Positions 6,951-12,400 of a stretch of DNA of 12,400 bases are shown here, piece after piece. Under the pieces are notes generated by a model, which saw only the letters and a list, made by a program, of their open reading frames with translations, did no database searches and was not told the origin of the DNA. Location: assembly GCA_903889845.1 (NCBI GenBank), contig CAISZB010000433.1, positions 1 to 12,400 of the forward strand, written 5' to 3'. The translations under genes were made by a program, and so were the position numbers. Source of the DNA: an uncultured Verrucomicrobium sp. GTDB lineage: Bacteria > Verrucomicrobiota > Verrucomicrobiia > Methylacidiphilales > GAS474. Position 1 is the stretch's first letter. Every line of letters begins with the position of its first letter.

Positions 6951-7868
6951 TTACTTCCGCGCCGGGACCTTCCCCGCGCAGCCCGTACAGGCGGCAATGA
7001 ATTGCTCCAGGGCCGGGACGGCCTCTTCCCTCCGCCAGGCGACGCCGACGGAGGCGGGCATCGGGGCGGGGGACAGCGGCAGCAGGACGAGGCGGGAGCC
7101 GACCATGTCGGCGACGCACTCCGGCAGGAGGGCCAGGCCCCGGCCCGATTCGACGGCGGCCAGGAGGCTGGTCACGCCGTCGTGCTCCTCGGCGATCCGG
7201 GGCTTCCGCGGAAGGGAGGCGAAGGAGCAGTCGAAGAGGTCGTGATAGTCGGGATACTCCTTCCGGGTGTAGGCGACGAAGGGCTCCTGCGCCATGCGCG
7301 ACAGCGGAACCGCCTTCTTTTTTCCCATCTCCCCGATCAACCGATGGCCCGGCGCGACGGCGGCGCAGATGGCATAGCGGGCGATCTCCGTGAAATGGAG
7401 GCGGCGCAGCGCCCCGCCCGTCGGCTTCGGCAGGAGGGCCGCGTGGAGCTTCCCCTCCAGGAGGCCGAAGAGCATCTCCTCCGTCGAGAGATCGTGGAGG
7501 GTGACGCGGACGTTCGGCACCTTCTCCTGAAAGGCGCGGAGGGCCTTCGGCAAAATCTGGACCGTGAGGGAGGGCGCGTAGCCGACCGCGATCTCGCTCC
7601 CCGCCCCGAGGGCGACGGCGCGGGCGCGGGTGACGGCCTCCCCGGCCCGCTCAATCACCGCCCAGGCTTCGCCGAGGAAGACCCTCCCGGCCTCGGTGAG
7701 GCGGATCGACTTCGCATCGCGCTCGAAGAGGGAGAACCCGATCTCGTCCTCCAGGTCGCGGATCTGGCGGCTCAACGCGGGCTGGGAGACATGGAGCTTC
7801 AGCGCCGCGCGGCTCACGTTTTCCTCCTCGGCCACGGCGACGAAGTAGCGGAGGTGGCGCAGTTCCAT
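6951..7868 (-). CDS. LysR-family transcriptional regulator
   Basis: The 305 residues start at the ATG at 7868 (MELRHLRYFVAVAEEENVSRA). The winged helix-turn-helix covers about 1-65, with the recognition region SRAALKLHVSQPALSRQIRDLE and the wing FERDAKSIRLTEAG. The effector-binding, periplasmic-binding-protein-like domain covers about 88-295 (EIAVGYAPSL, ESGRGLALLPE). The upstream in-frame codons give no family sequence, so the short start was chosen. The gene is divergent from the yezD-cysK cluster, and 141 bp separate the two starts. LysR proteins commonly control the divergently transcribed neighbour and themselves, so it may regulate the cysteine genes (CysB-like in role). That is inferred from position. 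The N-terminus resembles the BenM/CbbR style, not clearly CysB, so the effector is open. Confidence 0.9.
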   Translation of the reverse strand: MELRHLRYFVAVAEEENVSRAALKLHVSQPALSRQIRDLEDEIGFSLFERDAKSIRLTEAGRVFLGEAWAVIERAGEAVTRARAVALGAGSEIAVGYAPSLTVQILPKALRAFQEKVPNVRVTLHDLSTEEMLFGLLEGKLHAALLPKPTGGALRRLHFTEIARYAICAAVAPGHRLIGEMGKKKAVPLSRMAQEPFVAYTRKEYPDYHDLFDCSFASLPRKPRIAEEHDGVTSLLAAVESGRGLALLPECVADMVGSRLVLLPLSPAPMPASVGVAWRREEAVPALEQFIAACTGCAGKVPARK

Positions 7869-7904
7869 GGGGGAAGAGCATGCCTTTTTGGTATGGGGAT
7901 GCAA

Positions 7905-7928
7905 GGGGGCGCCAGGCCCCCCCTCTTT
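7905..7928 (+). terminator. Terminator-like hairpin in the lysR/yezD divergent region
   Basis: GGGGGC (7905-7910) pairs with GCCCCC (7916-7921) across a five-base loop. It is followed on the plus strand by CCTCTTTT. For plus-strand transcripts this has the form of an intrinsic terminator placed just before the yezD promoter, where it could shield the promoter from read-through. On the minus strand it would lie in the lysR leader. Its role is inferred. Confidence 0.35.
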
Positions 7929-7933
7929 TCCCC

Positions 7934-7962
7934 TTGACTCATAACTATACTAGTTCTATAGA
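7934..7962 (+). promoter_or_regulatory. Sigma-70-type promoter of the yezD-cysK cluster
   Basis: TTGACT (7934-7939) is separated by exactly 17 bp from TATAGA (7957-7962), a good match to the -35/-10 consensus in an AT-rich island of an otherwise GC-rich window. Transcription would start near 7969, leaving a leader of about 40 nt before the yezD ATG at 8010. This is the clearest promoter in the window. Confidence 0.7.
7945..7961. promoter_or_regulatory. Inverted repeat overlapping the yezD -10, candidate operator
   Basis: CTATA (7945-7949) and TATAG (7957-7961) are inverted across seven bases, with ACTAGT palindromic near the centre (7949-7954). The right arm overlaps the -10 box, so a bound protein would block polymerase. 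It contains a T-N11-A spacing (T7948, A7960) typical of LysR boxes. It would also suit the Rrf2 protein encoded downstream. Which of the two binds cannot be decided from sequence. Confidence 0.5.
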
Positions 7963-8009
7963 CATAAATCACAACGCACCTTTTCAACCCTTAACCCGGA
8001 ACCCCTCGT

Positions 8010-8216
8010 ATGCCCGAAACCACCCAATCCCCCGAGGCCACCACCACCGATTCCGCCCCCACCATCCCCTCGGAGTTGCTCCTCCAGATCCAGCGCTCCC
8101 TCGCCGGGATCGACTACGGCTCCGTCGAAATCGTCATCCACGATTCCCGCGTCGTACAGATCGAGCGCAACCGCAAAACCCGTTTCCGCCACCCCCTGGA
8201 AATCCCATCCCTTTAA
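8010..8216 (+). CDS. YezD-family small protein (DUF2292)
   Basis: This is a 68-residue protein. The first 22 residues are a low-complexity Thr/Pro/Ala stretch. Residues 25-58 carry the compact YezD pattern: a helix (LLLQIQRSLAGIDYG), the strand SVEIVIHDSRVVQIER and the ending RNRKTRF. The family is about 55-70 residues long and of unknown biochemical function. It recurs next to sulfur-assimilation and cysteine genes, which matches this location. The gene is first in the cluster, about 40 nt behind the predicted start of transcription and 9 bp before the next gene. No ribosome site is evident. The family call rests on the conserved strand-plus-RK ending. Confidence 0.8.
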   Translation: MPETTQSPEATTTDSAPTIPSELLLQIQRSLAGIDYGSVEIVIHDSRVVQIERNRKTRFRHPLEIPSL

Positions 8217-8225
8217 TAGACAACC

Positions 8226-9029
8226 ATGAGCCTAGAAACCCGCTCCCCGTCCGCTTTCCGCCCGAAGTACTTCGAGCCCGCCCGAGCCTCCTCCGCTTCC
8301 CGAGCCCGGATCGACGCCTTCTGGCGCGAATACCCGGCGGAGGTCGCCCTGGCCCTCGACCGCCTCCTCCGCCAGGAAGGGGAACCGGCCTTCTCCTCCT
8401 TCGGCTGCCAGGAAGTCGTCTTCCCCCGCCTCTCCCTCGTCGGCGAGGGGAAAGACCCCCTCCGCGTCGGCCTCTTCGGCGGCTTCGAGCAGGAACCGGT
8501 CGAGGCTCTCACCCGCCTCGCCACCCTGCCGGAGCTGCTGCGGACCGAGTACCCCCTCCTCCTCCAGGCCCTCTCCCTCCGCCTCTACCCCATCGCCAAC
8601 CCCCTCGCCTTCACCGGCTCCTGGCAATCCCTCCCCGGCCTCACCCTCCGCCGCCGCCTTTGGAGAAACGACGACCGGGCCGACACCTACTACCTGAAGC
8701 GGGAACTGGGCGTGCAGGGCTTCCAGGTCCTCCTCCTCCTCTCCGCCAATCCCGCCGAGCCCGCCTCCGTCTCCTCCTCCAGCCGGATCGTCACGGAAGA
8801 GGTCCTCCACCCCGTCCTGGAGCGCCTCACCGCCCAGGAAGTCGCCCTCGTCCCCTGGCGGGAAGACGATTCCCTCCTGAGGGGCGCCTCCCCCACCCTG
8901 AAAAGCCTCCCTTCCGAAATCCGGATCAACTACCCCCTCCCCGCCGACCCCGGGCGGAACCTCTCCCGCCTTGTCGGGGCGCTCCTCCGGGAGTACCGGG
9001 CCTTTCTTTCCTTCCGGGAAAACTTGTAA
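8226..9029 (+). CDS. Degenerate M14-like (AspA/AstE-type) protein, probable pseudoenzyme
   Basis: I do not recognise this 267-residue protein as a named family, but its layout follows zinc-dependent M14 deacylases/carboxypeptidases. Residues 79-91 (LRVGLFGGFEQEP) lie where those enzymes have GGIHGDEP. LYPIANPLAF (120-129) matches the LxPxxNPxG turn. GLTLRRRLW (138-146) matches GxDLNRxFW. A hydrophobic strand at 168-174 takes the place of the strand ending in LHxD. The C-terminal EIRINYPLP-to-LREYRAF region (231-260) matches the end of the fold (ITFETP to YRRF). The His and Glu zinc ligands of HxxE, the DLN residues and the later His are all replaced, so zinc hydrolysis is unlikely. It sits 9 bp after yezD and 110 bp before cysK. 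A scaffold or regulatory role is possible, but that is inference. The composition is the same as its neighbours, so this is not a decayed gene. Confidence 0.5.
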   Translation: MSLETRSPSAFRPKYFEPARASSASRARIDAFWREYPAEVALALDRLLRQEGEPAFSSFGCQEVVFPRLSLVGEGKDPLRVGLFGGFEQEPVEALTRLATLPELLRTEYPLLLQALSLRLYPIANPLAFTGSWQSLPGLTLRRRLWRNDDRADTYYLKRELGVQGFQVLLLLSANPAEPASVSSSSRIVTEEVLHPVLERLTAQEVALVPWREDDSLLRGASPTLKSLPSEIRINYPLPADPGRNLSRLVGALLREYRAFLSFRENL

Positions 9030-9052
9030 TGAACAGGAAAGCTGTTTATTCT

Positions 9053-9065
9053 CCTATCGGATAGG
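9053..9065. promoter_or_regulatory. Perfect palindrome upstream of cysK, candidate operator
   Basis: CCTATCGGATAGG is a perfect inverted repeat (6-bp arms, one central base) in the 110-bp gap before cysK. A second small inverted repeat, AACAG-5 bp-CTGTT, lies at 9032-9046. The CTAT/ATAG arms also occur in the repeat upstream of yezD, with different spacing. No confident -35/-10 pair was found in this gap, so cysK may be read mainly from the yezD promoter. Confidence 0.4.
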
Positions 9066-9139
9066 TAGTCCTTACCTTCCCCCGGAGACCCATTTGCACC
9101 CGTAACCCCACCCACTCCCAACCACAACCTAAAGAAGCC

Positions 9140-10102
9140 ATGCCGATCTACCCCAACATCGTCAGCACCGTCGGGCACACCCCCCTCGTCAAACTCAACC
9201 ACATTGCGGAGGGCCTTGACGCCACCATCGCCGTGAAGGGCGAGTTCTTCAACCCCCTGGGCAGCGTGAAGGACCGGATCGGCACCGCCATGATCACCGC
9301 GGCGGAGAAAGACGGCATCCTCACCCCCGGCACCACGATCATCGAGCCGACCTCCGGCAACACCGGCATCGCCCTCGCCTTCGTCGCCGCCGCGAAGGGC
9401 TACAAGCTGATCCTGACTATGCCGGAAAGCATGAGCCTGGAGCGCCGCACCCTCCTCGCCCTCCTCGGGGCGCAGCTCGTCCTCACCCCCGCCGCCGAAG
9501 GGATGAAGGGCGCCATCGCCAAGGCCGAGGCCCTCAGCAAGGAGATCCCCAACTCCTGGATCCCCCAGCAGTTCAGCAACCCCGCCAACCCCGCCATCCA
9601 CCGCGCCACCACGGCGGAGGAAATCTGGACCGACACCGACGGGAAGATCGACATCTTCGTCTCCGCCGTCGGCACCGGCGGCACCATCACCGGCGTCAGC
9701 GAGGTGATCAAGGAACGGAAGAAGGGCTTCCTCTCCATCGCCGTCGAGCCGAAGGATTCCCCCGTCATCACCCAGACCCGCGCCGGCCAGCCCGTGAAGC
9801 CCGGCCCGCACAAGATCCAGGGCACCGGCGCCGGCTTCGTCCCGAAGAACCTGAACCTCGCCATCCTCGACGACGTCATCACCGTCAGCAACGAGGACGC
9901 CATCGTCACCGCCCAGCGGCTGGCGAAGGAAGAAGGGATCCTCGTCGGCATCTCGACCGGGGCCAACGTCTGGGCCGCCATCCAGCTCGCCAAGAAGCCC
10001 GAGAACAAGGGCAAACTCATCGTCACCGTCGGCTGCAGCACCGGGGAGCGCTACCTCTCCACCGCCCTGGCCGAAGAAGCAAAGAAGTCCGTCGGGGCCT
10101 AG
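9140..10102 (+). CDS. cysK: Cysteine synthase A (O-acetylserine sulfhydrylase)
   Basis: This is a 320-residue PLP enzyme that makes cysteine from O-acetylserine and sulfide in the cytoplasm, usually as a dimer. Lys44 in GSVKDRIG forms the Schiff base. TSGNTG (71-76) binds the substrate, GTGGT (178-182) holds the PLP phosphate, and Ser272 in GISTGAN contacts the PLP ring nitrogen. The ending [10 protein letters not shown] is typical. The motif before the lysine reads NPLGSVKDR instead of the common NPxxSVKDR with Gly or Ala, a minor change. Length and motifs fit CysK better than cystathionine beta-synthase, which carries extra CBS domains. The start ATG follows a weak AAAGAAG. A strong intrinsic terminator lies 14 bp after the stop, ending the yezD/M14-like/cysK unit. 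Confidence 0.95.
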   Translation: MPIYPNIVSTVGHTPLVKLNHIAEGLDATIAVKGEFFNPLGSVKDRIGTAMITAAEKDGILTPGTTIIEPTSGNTGIALAFVAAAKGYKLILTMPESMSLERRTLLALLGAQLVLTPAAEGMKGAIAKAEALSKEIPNSWIPQQFSNPANPAIHRATTAEEIWTDTDGKIDIFVSAVGTGGTITGVSEVIKERKKGFLSIAVEPKDSPVITQTRAGQPVKPGPHKIQGTGAGFVPKNLNLAILDDVITVSNEDAIVTAQRLAKEEGILVGISTGANVWAAIQLAKKPENKGKLIVTVGCSTGERYLSTALAEEAKKSVGA

Positions 10103-10116
10103 GCCCGGCGGCGGAA

Positions 10117-10148
10117 GGGGGGCCAAGGCCAAGCCCAAGGCCCCCTTT
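10117..10148 (+). terminator. Intrinsic terminator after cysK
   Basis: GGGGGCC (10118-10124) pairs with GGCCCCC (10139-10145) across a 14-base loop and is followed by TTTCCTT. The 7-bp all-GC stem lies directly after cysK. It separates cysK from the Rrf2 gene, which may therefore have its own promoter or depend on read-through. Confidence 0.65.
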
Positions 10149-10193
10149 CCTTCCTCCCCATTGTACCCTACCAAGGATCAAACCCCACCGATC

Positions 10194-10655
10194 ATGTTGA
10201 CCAAACGCGGCAAATACGCCCTCCGGGCCGTCCTCTACCTGGGAAAGCACCGCGACCGCGGCCCCATCCTCATCCAGGAAATCGCCGAGCAGGAACAGAT
10301 CCCGAAGAAATTCCTGGAAGCGATCCTCCGCGACCTCCGCAACGAGGGCATCCTCCAGAGCAAGATGGGAAAAGGCGGCGGCTACCTCCTCGCCCAGGCC
10401 CCCACGCGCATCTCCCTCGGCGACATCATCCGGACCATCGACGGCCCCCTCGCCCCCATCCCCTGCGCCAGCCAGACCGCCTACGCCCCCTGCTCCGACT
10501 GTCCCACCGTCGACACCTGCATGATCCGCATCATCATGCGCGACGTCCGCGACGCCAGCTCGAAGATCCTCGACGGCACCAGCCTCCAAGACGCCCTCGA
10601 CCGCTCCACCGCTCTGGACGCCGAGACGAAGAAGACGCTCCACTTCGACATTTGA
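10194..10655 (+). CDS. Rrf2-family transcriptional regulator with four-cysteine cluster
   Basis: The 153 residues begin MLTKRGKYALRAVLYL, the standard Rrf2 start. An upstream in-frame TTG at 10161 would add 11 residues without homology and was rejected. The winged helix-turn-helix covers about 1-80 (IQEIAEQEQIPKKFLEAILRDLRNEGIL, then GKGGGYLL). Four cysteines, Cys91, Cys100, Cys103 and Cys109, are spaced C-x8-C-x2-C-x5-C. This differs from the IscR/NsrR spacing (C-x5-C-x5-C) but follows a pattern I recall in other Rrf2 proteins near sulfur genes. They may hold an Fe-S cluster or act as a redox or metal switch. The gene is placed directly after cysK, as CymR-type regulators often are, so control of cysteine synthesis is likely but unproven. 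It is separated from cysK by a terminator. Confidence 0.92.
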   Translation: MLTKRGKYALRAVLYLGKHRDRGPILIQEIAEQEQIPKKFLEAILRDLRNEGILQSKMGKGGGYLLAQAPTRISLGDIIRTIDGPLAPIPCASQTAYAPCSDCPTVDTCMIRIIMRDVRDASSKILDGTSLQDALDRSTALDAETKKTLHFDI

Positions 10656-10680
10656 CACCCTCCCCCATGTGAGACATATT
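10652..10680 (+). promoter_or_regulatory. Promoter of the toxin-antitoxin pair
   Basis: A perfect -35 box, TTGACA (10652-10657), overlaps the rrf2 stop codon. A 17-bp spacer leads to CATATT (10675-10680), matching four of six -10 bases. The predicted start of transcription, near 10686-10688, is one to three bases before the antitoxin ATG at 10689, which would give a leaderless mRNA. Confidence 0.6.
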
Positions 10681-10690
10681 ATGTCCACAT
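10667..10690. promoter_or_regulatory. Near-perfect palindromic operator over the TA promoter
   Basis: The core GACATA-T-TATGTC (10673-10685) is a perfect inverted repeat. Outer arms ATGTG (10667-10671) and CACAT (10686-10690) extend it to 24 bp with a single unpaired A at 10672. It covers the -10 and the start codon. Phd-type antitoxins bind such palindromes to repress their own operon, so autoregulation is the natural reading. Confidence 0.65.
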
Positions 10691-10946
10691 GAAGACCGCC
10701 ACGGTCCGCGACCTCCGAAACCACTTCCCGACGCTCGAAGCGTGGATGGAGGAGGGAGAACAGATCGAGATCCGCAAGCGCGGCAAGGCCATCGCCCGCC
10801 TCATCCCCGTCTCCCAGACCGCCAAGGCGAAGTTCGTCCTGCCCGACTTCGAGGCCCGCCTCAAGGCCTTGTGGGGAGATCGGGTCTTTTCCGCCGCCGA
10901 GGTGAAGGCGATGCGCGAGGCCGAGCTTGAAGGCGAAGACGGATGA
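10689..10946 (+). CDS. Phd/YefM-type antitoxin
   Basis: This is an 85-residue protein. The N-terminal half (MKTATVRDLRNHFPTLEAW, then GEQIEIRKRGKAIARLIP) is the Phd/YefM DNA-binding fold found in prevent-host-death antitoxins. The C-terminal part (about 48-85: FVLPDFEARLKALWGD, AAEVKAMREAELEGEDG) is charged and helical, suited to wrap the toxin. Its stop overlaps the toxin start as ATGA. It would neutralise the PIN toxin and repress the operon through the palindrome over its promoter. There is no ribosome site, which agrees with a leaderless message. Confidence 0.88.
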   Translation: MKTATVRDLRNHFPTLEAWMEEGEQIEIRKRGKAIARLIPVSQTAKAKFVLPDFEARLKALWGDRVFSAAEVKAMREAELEGEDG

Positions 10947-11395
10947 TCGCCTATCCCGATACCTCTTTCCTCTGCGCCCTGTACGGGAACCAAATCCATT
11001 CCCCCAAGGCGATCGATTCCTTCCGGCGGTTGGGGCACCCCCTTTCCGTCACCTCCCTCCTGCTCTACGAGTTCCGCCAGTCGGTTCGCTTCCAGCCGTG
11101 GCTCTTTTCCAACCAGCGGGGCAAGGGCTATCCGCAGGACATCGCCCATGGAATCCTCGCCGGACTGCAAGCCGATCTGGCCAAGGGCATCTATATTGTC
11201 GAGCCCGTCGATTGGCCCGACGTCCACGCCGTCGCCGAGCGACTGAGCGCCCAGTACACCTTCGATGAGGGCCACCGGGCCTTCGACATCCTCCACGTCG
11301 CCACCGCCCTCCACCTCGGCGCCTGGGAATTCCTGACCTTCGACGAGAAGCAGAAGACGCTGGCCAAGGCGGAGGGGTTGAAGGTCAGGCCGTAG
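10943..11395 (+). CDS. PIN-domain toxin (VapC-like ribonuclease)
   Basis: This 150-residue protein is the toxin partner of the Phd-type antitoxin just upstream, with a 4-bp overlap (ATGA). The PIN metal-binding acids are visible: Asp6 in YPDTSFLCALY, Glu43 in LLYEFRQ, Asp115 in FDILHVATAL and Asp134 in FLTFDEKQ. The set is complete, so an active Mg-dependent RNase is expected; VapC toxins typically cut tRNA or rRNA. The target cannot be predicted. The region GYPQDIAHGILAGLQADLAKG (about 62-82) is an ordinary helical insert. Its stop lies 14 bp from the stop of the convergent orphan gene. Confidence 0.88.
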   Translation: MIAYPDTSFLCALYGNQIHSPKAIDSFRRLGHPLSVTSLLLYEFRQSVRFQPWLFSNQRGKGYPQDIAHGILAGLQADLAKGIYIVEPVDWPDVHAVAERLSAQYTFDEGHRAFDILHVATALHLGAWEFLTFDEKQKTLAKAEGLKVRP

Positions 11396-11409
11396 GGCGT
11401 TTCTTCAAC

Positions 11410-11940
11410 TCAACGTCGAATCGCATTTGACCTAATAAATTCCAAGAAATCGGAATCAGCCAAAAATGGAACCAATCTTGCTCCTGGGCTGGTTAGTTTT
11501 GGAATCCATATCCAATAAAAATTCGGATCATCGATGGAACGAACGATCATGTAATGCCACATGATTCCGAAGCAGTGAACACCCAGTTCCCCGCACTGCT
11601 GACGATGTACAAGTCGGGTTCGGTTATGGGCAGCGAGCCAGAGATCATAACATCTATTCAATTGCTGGGCGAACCGGGCGTATGAATCGCTTCCCCGATG
11701 AAACACGGCACGAACACCATCGATCTCGATATCGACCGTGTCGGGCAGGTCATCGGTTGTTCGGTTGTGGCAAACAAAATTCCACGCCAGAGTCGCGGGT
11801 CTCGTCTCAAAGCTGGCAGGGTAGTACTGCTCGACCCCACACTCCACTAACGAAAGGCTGACGAGACCGACGAGCGTCCATCCCAGAATCTTCCCCGTGC
11901 GGATCAGGACGGCTCGAATGGAAAGCCAGGAGAACTTCAC
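11410..11940 (-). CDS. Orphan membrane-anchored protein of unknown function
   Basis: I do not recognise this 176-residue protein. The GTG at 11940 is the first usable start and has GGTGGA just before it. A single hydrophobic helix at about 10-33 (VLIRTGKILGWTLVGLVSLSL) after a basic N-terminus suggests a membrane anchor with the rest outside the cytoplasm. The soluble part has cysteines at Cys34 and further along (FVCHN, NRCYDLW, QQCGELGVHCFG), enough for disulfides, and is rich in Trp and Tyr. Base composition is clearly more AT-rich and codon use less biased than in the flanking genes, suggesting recent acquisition. It converges with the PIN toxin gene. It may be a cargo gene linked to the TA pair, or simply a lineage-specific protein. 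Confidence 0.55.
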   Translation of the reverse strand: MKFSWLSIRAVLIRTGKILGWTLVGLVSLSLVECGVEQYYPASFETRPATLAWNFVCHNRTTDDLPDTVDIEIDGVRAVFHRGSDSYARFAQQLNRCYDLWLAAHNRTRLVHRQQCGELGVHCFGIMWHYMIVRSIDDPNFYWIWIPKLTSPGARLVPFLADSDFLEFIRSNAIRR

Positions 11941-12059
11941 TCCACCAGACTACCCAAGCAATCGGCCATGTCGATTCACGAGCCGAGTATCGAAACACTT
12001 GCGGGAGGACAACATTGAGGAGGAACCTTTCGGCTCCCCCTCCCCAAACAGCCCCACCC

Positions 12060-12341
12060 CTAATTATTAAACGACCCGCGCTTTTCCTGCACCAAATCGT
12101 TCTTGAAGATGATCGTCACTTCGGACGTCTTCGTGTCGTAGACATAGGTCGTCTCGGTGCCGCCGACGATCGGGATCGGTTCGGTCTTCGAGGTGGTGGG
12201 ATCGCCCAGGATCGCCTTCACGGCGCTGGGGGACATGTCGTTGTGGACCTTGTCGAGGTTGGCCTGCGTGAGGGAGAGCGACGTGGCGACGCCGCAGCCG
12301 AAGAGCGCCAGGCTCGCGAACAGGGGGAGATATTTTTTCAT
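12060..12341 (-). CDS. Small lipoprotein, BamE/OmlA-like (SmpA) fold
   Basis: This is a 93-residue protein. Residues 1-16 are a lipoprotein signal: MKKYLPLFASLALFG followed by Cys16, with L-F-G-C as the lipobox. The mature part starts with a helix (LTQANLDKVHNDMSPSAVKAILGDPT, about 24-49), the usual helix, MS/T and LGxPT step of BamE/OmlA proteins. Strands follow (TETTYVYDTKTSEVTIIFKNDLVQEKRG). BamE itself is part of the outer-membrane protein assembly complex. Many short relatives of unknown role share this fold, and this one is probably among those (DUF3862-like). The start lies 2 bp after the stop of the gene to its right, so the two are likely co-transcribed. Confidence 0.8.
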   Translation of the reverse strand: MKKYLPLFASLALFGCGVATSLSLTQANLDKVHNDMSPSAVKAILGDPTTSKTEPIPIVGGTETTYVYDTKTSEVTIIFKNDLVQEKRGSFNN

Positions 12342-12343
12342 GC

Positions 12344-12400
12344 TTAGGGGGTGATGGTGGTTTTCTGGGTGGTGGTCGTCGTCGTGCTGGTCGTTGCGAC
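12344..12400 (-). CDS. C-terminal tail of a gene running in from the right edge, Thr-rich
   Basis: Reading the minus strand from 12400 gives 18 codons ending in a TAA at 12346-12344. The tail is dominated by threonine (VATTSTTTTTTQKTTITP). It ends 2 bp before the ATG of the BamE-like lipoprotein, the spacing expected of an operon. Threonine-rich tails occur in secreted or surface proteins, but too little is visible to name it. The frame could also be chance in low-complexity ACC/ACG repeats. Confidence 0.4.
   Translation of the reverse strand, partial: VATTSTTTTTTQKTTITP

Noticed and set aside
5010..7937. Two long plus-strand open frames opposite xerD, the nucleotidyltransferase and lysR
   Set aside because: Both are antisense to well-supported genes and have shadow-type composition.
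8930..10174. 414-codon open frame on the minus strand
   Set aside because: It lies opposite cysK and is low-complexity Gly/Asp/Val, a shadow of codon bias.
12347..12400. ACC/ACG-type repeat as a CRISPR or tandem array
   Set aside because: It is a short threonine-codon run with no regular repeat-spacer period.

Overview
This is a GC-rich bacterial window whose genes sit in compact, same-strand blocks. Codon use is strongly biased to G/C third positions in most of it. Recognisable Shine-Dalgarno sequences are nearly absent. The protein set includes an RNase III with an NAKGELQELL-type dsRBD start, a YezD-type sulfur-island protein, an Rrf2 regulator with a four-cysteine cluster and an AXE1 esterase with an extra N-terminal domain. 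Together these suggest Verrucomicrobiota or a relative in the PVC group. This assignment is inferred from protein style; no rRNA or tRNA is present to fix it.

Layout. (1) Positions 1-700 hold two truncated genes facing away from each other: the N-terminal part of a DUF3150-like protein (minus strand) and the C-terminal half of an MFS transporter (plus strand). They abut near 170-190, which looks like a rearrangement or assembly junction. (2) 754-2013 is a secreted AXE1-family carbohydrate esterase. (3) 2250-6883 is a tight minus-strand operon, transcribed right to left: a sugar-phosphate-type nucleotidyltransferase, a XerD-like recombinase (ATGA overlap), RNase III (3-bp or smaller effective coupling gap of 4 bp) and a membrane-bound class III nucleotidyl cyclase with an extracytoplasmic sensor domain. 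(4) 6951-7868 is a minus-strand LysR-type regulator. It is divergent from a plus-strand sulfur/cysteine cluster: a YezD-family small protein, a degenerate M14-like protein, cysteine synthase (cysK), an intrinsic terminator, and an Rrf2-family regulator. A good sigma-70-type promoter, with an inverted repeat overlapping its -10, lies in the divergent region. (5) 10652-11395 is a Phd/PIN toxin-antitoxin pair with a near-perfect operator over its promoter and an apparently leaderless antitoxin mRNA. (6) 11410-11940 is an AT-richer orphan membrane-anchored protein. (7) At the right edge are a small BamE/OmlA-like lipoprotein and the threonine-rich tail of an upstream gene.

How the parts may work together: the LysR, YezD, M14-like, CysK and Rrf2 block reads as a cysteine-synthesis island with two candidate regulators and several candidate operators. 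The most unusual member is the M14-like protein, which keeps the aspartoacylase/succinylglutamate-desuccinylase scaffold but appears to have lost its zinc ligands. It is sandwiched between yezD and cysK. The TA pair is probably self-regulated and independent of the cysteine block.
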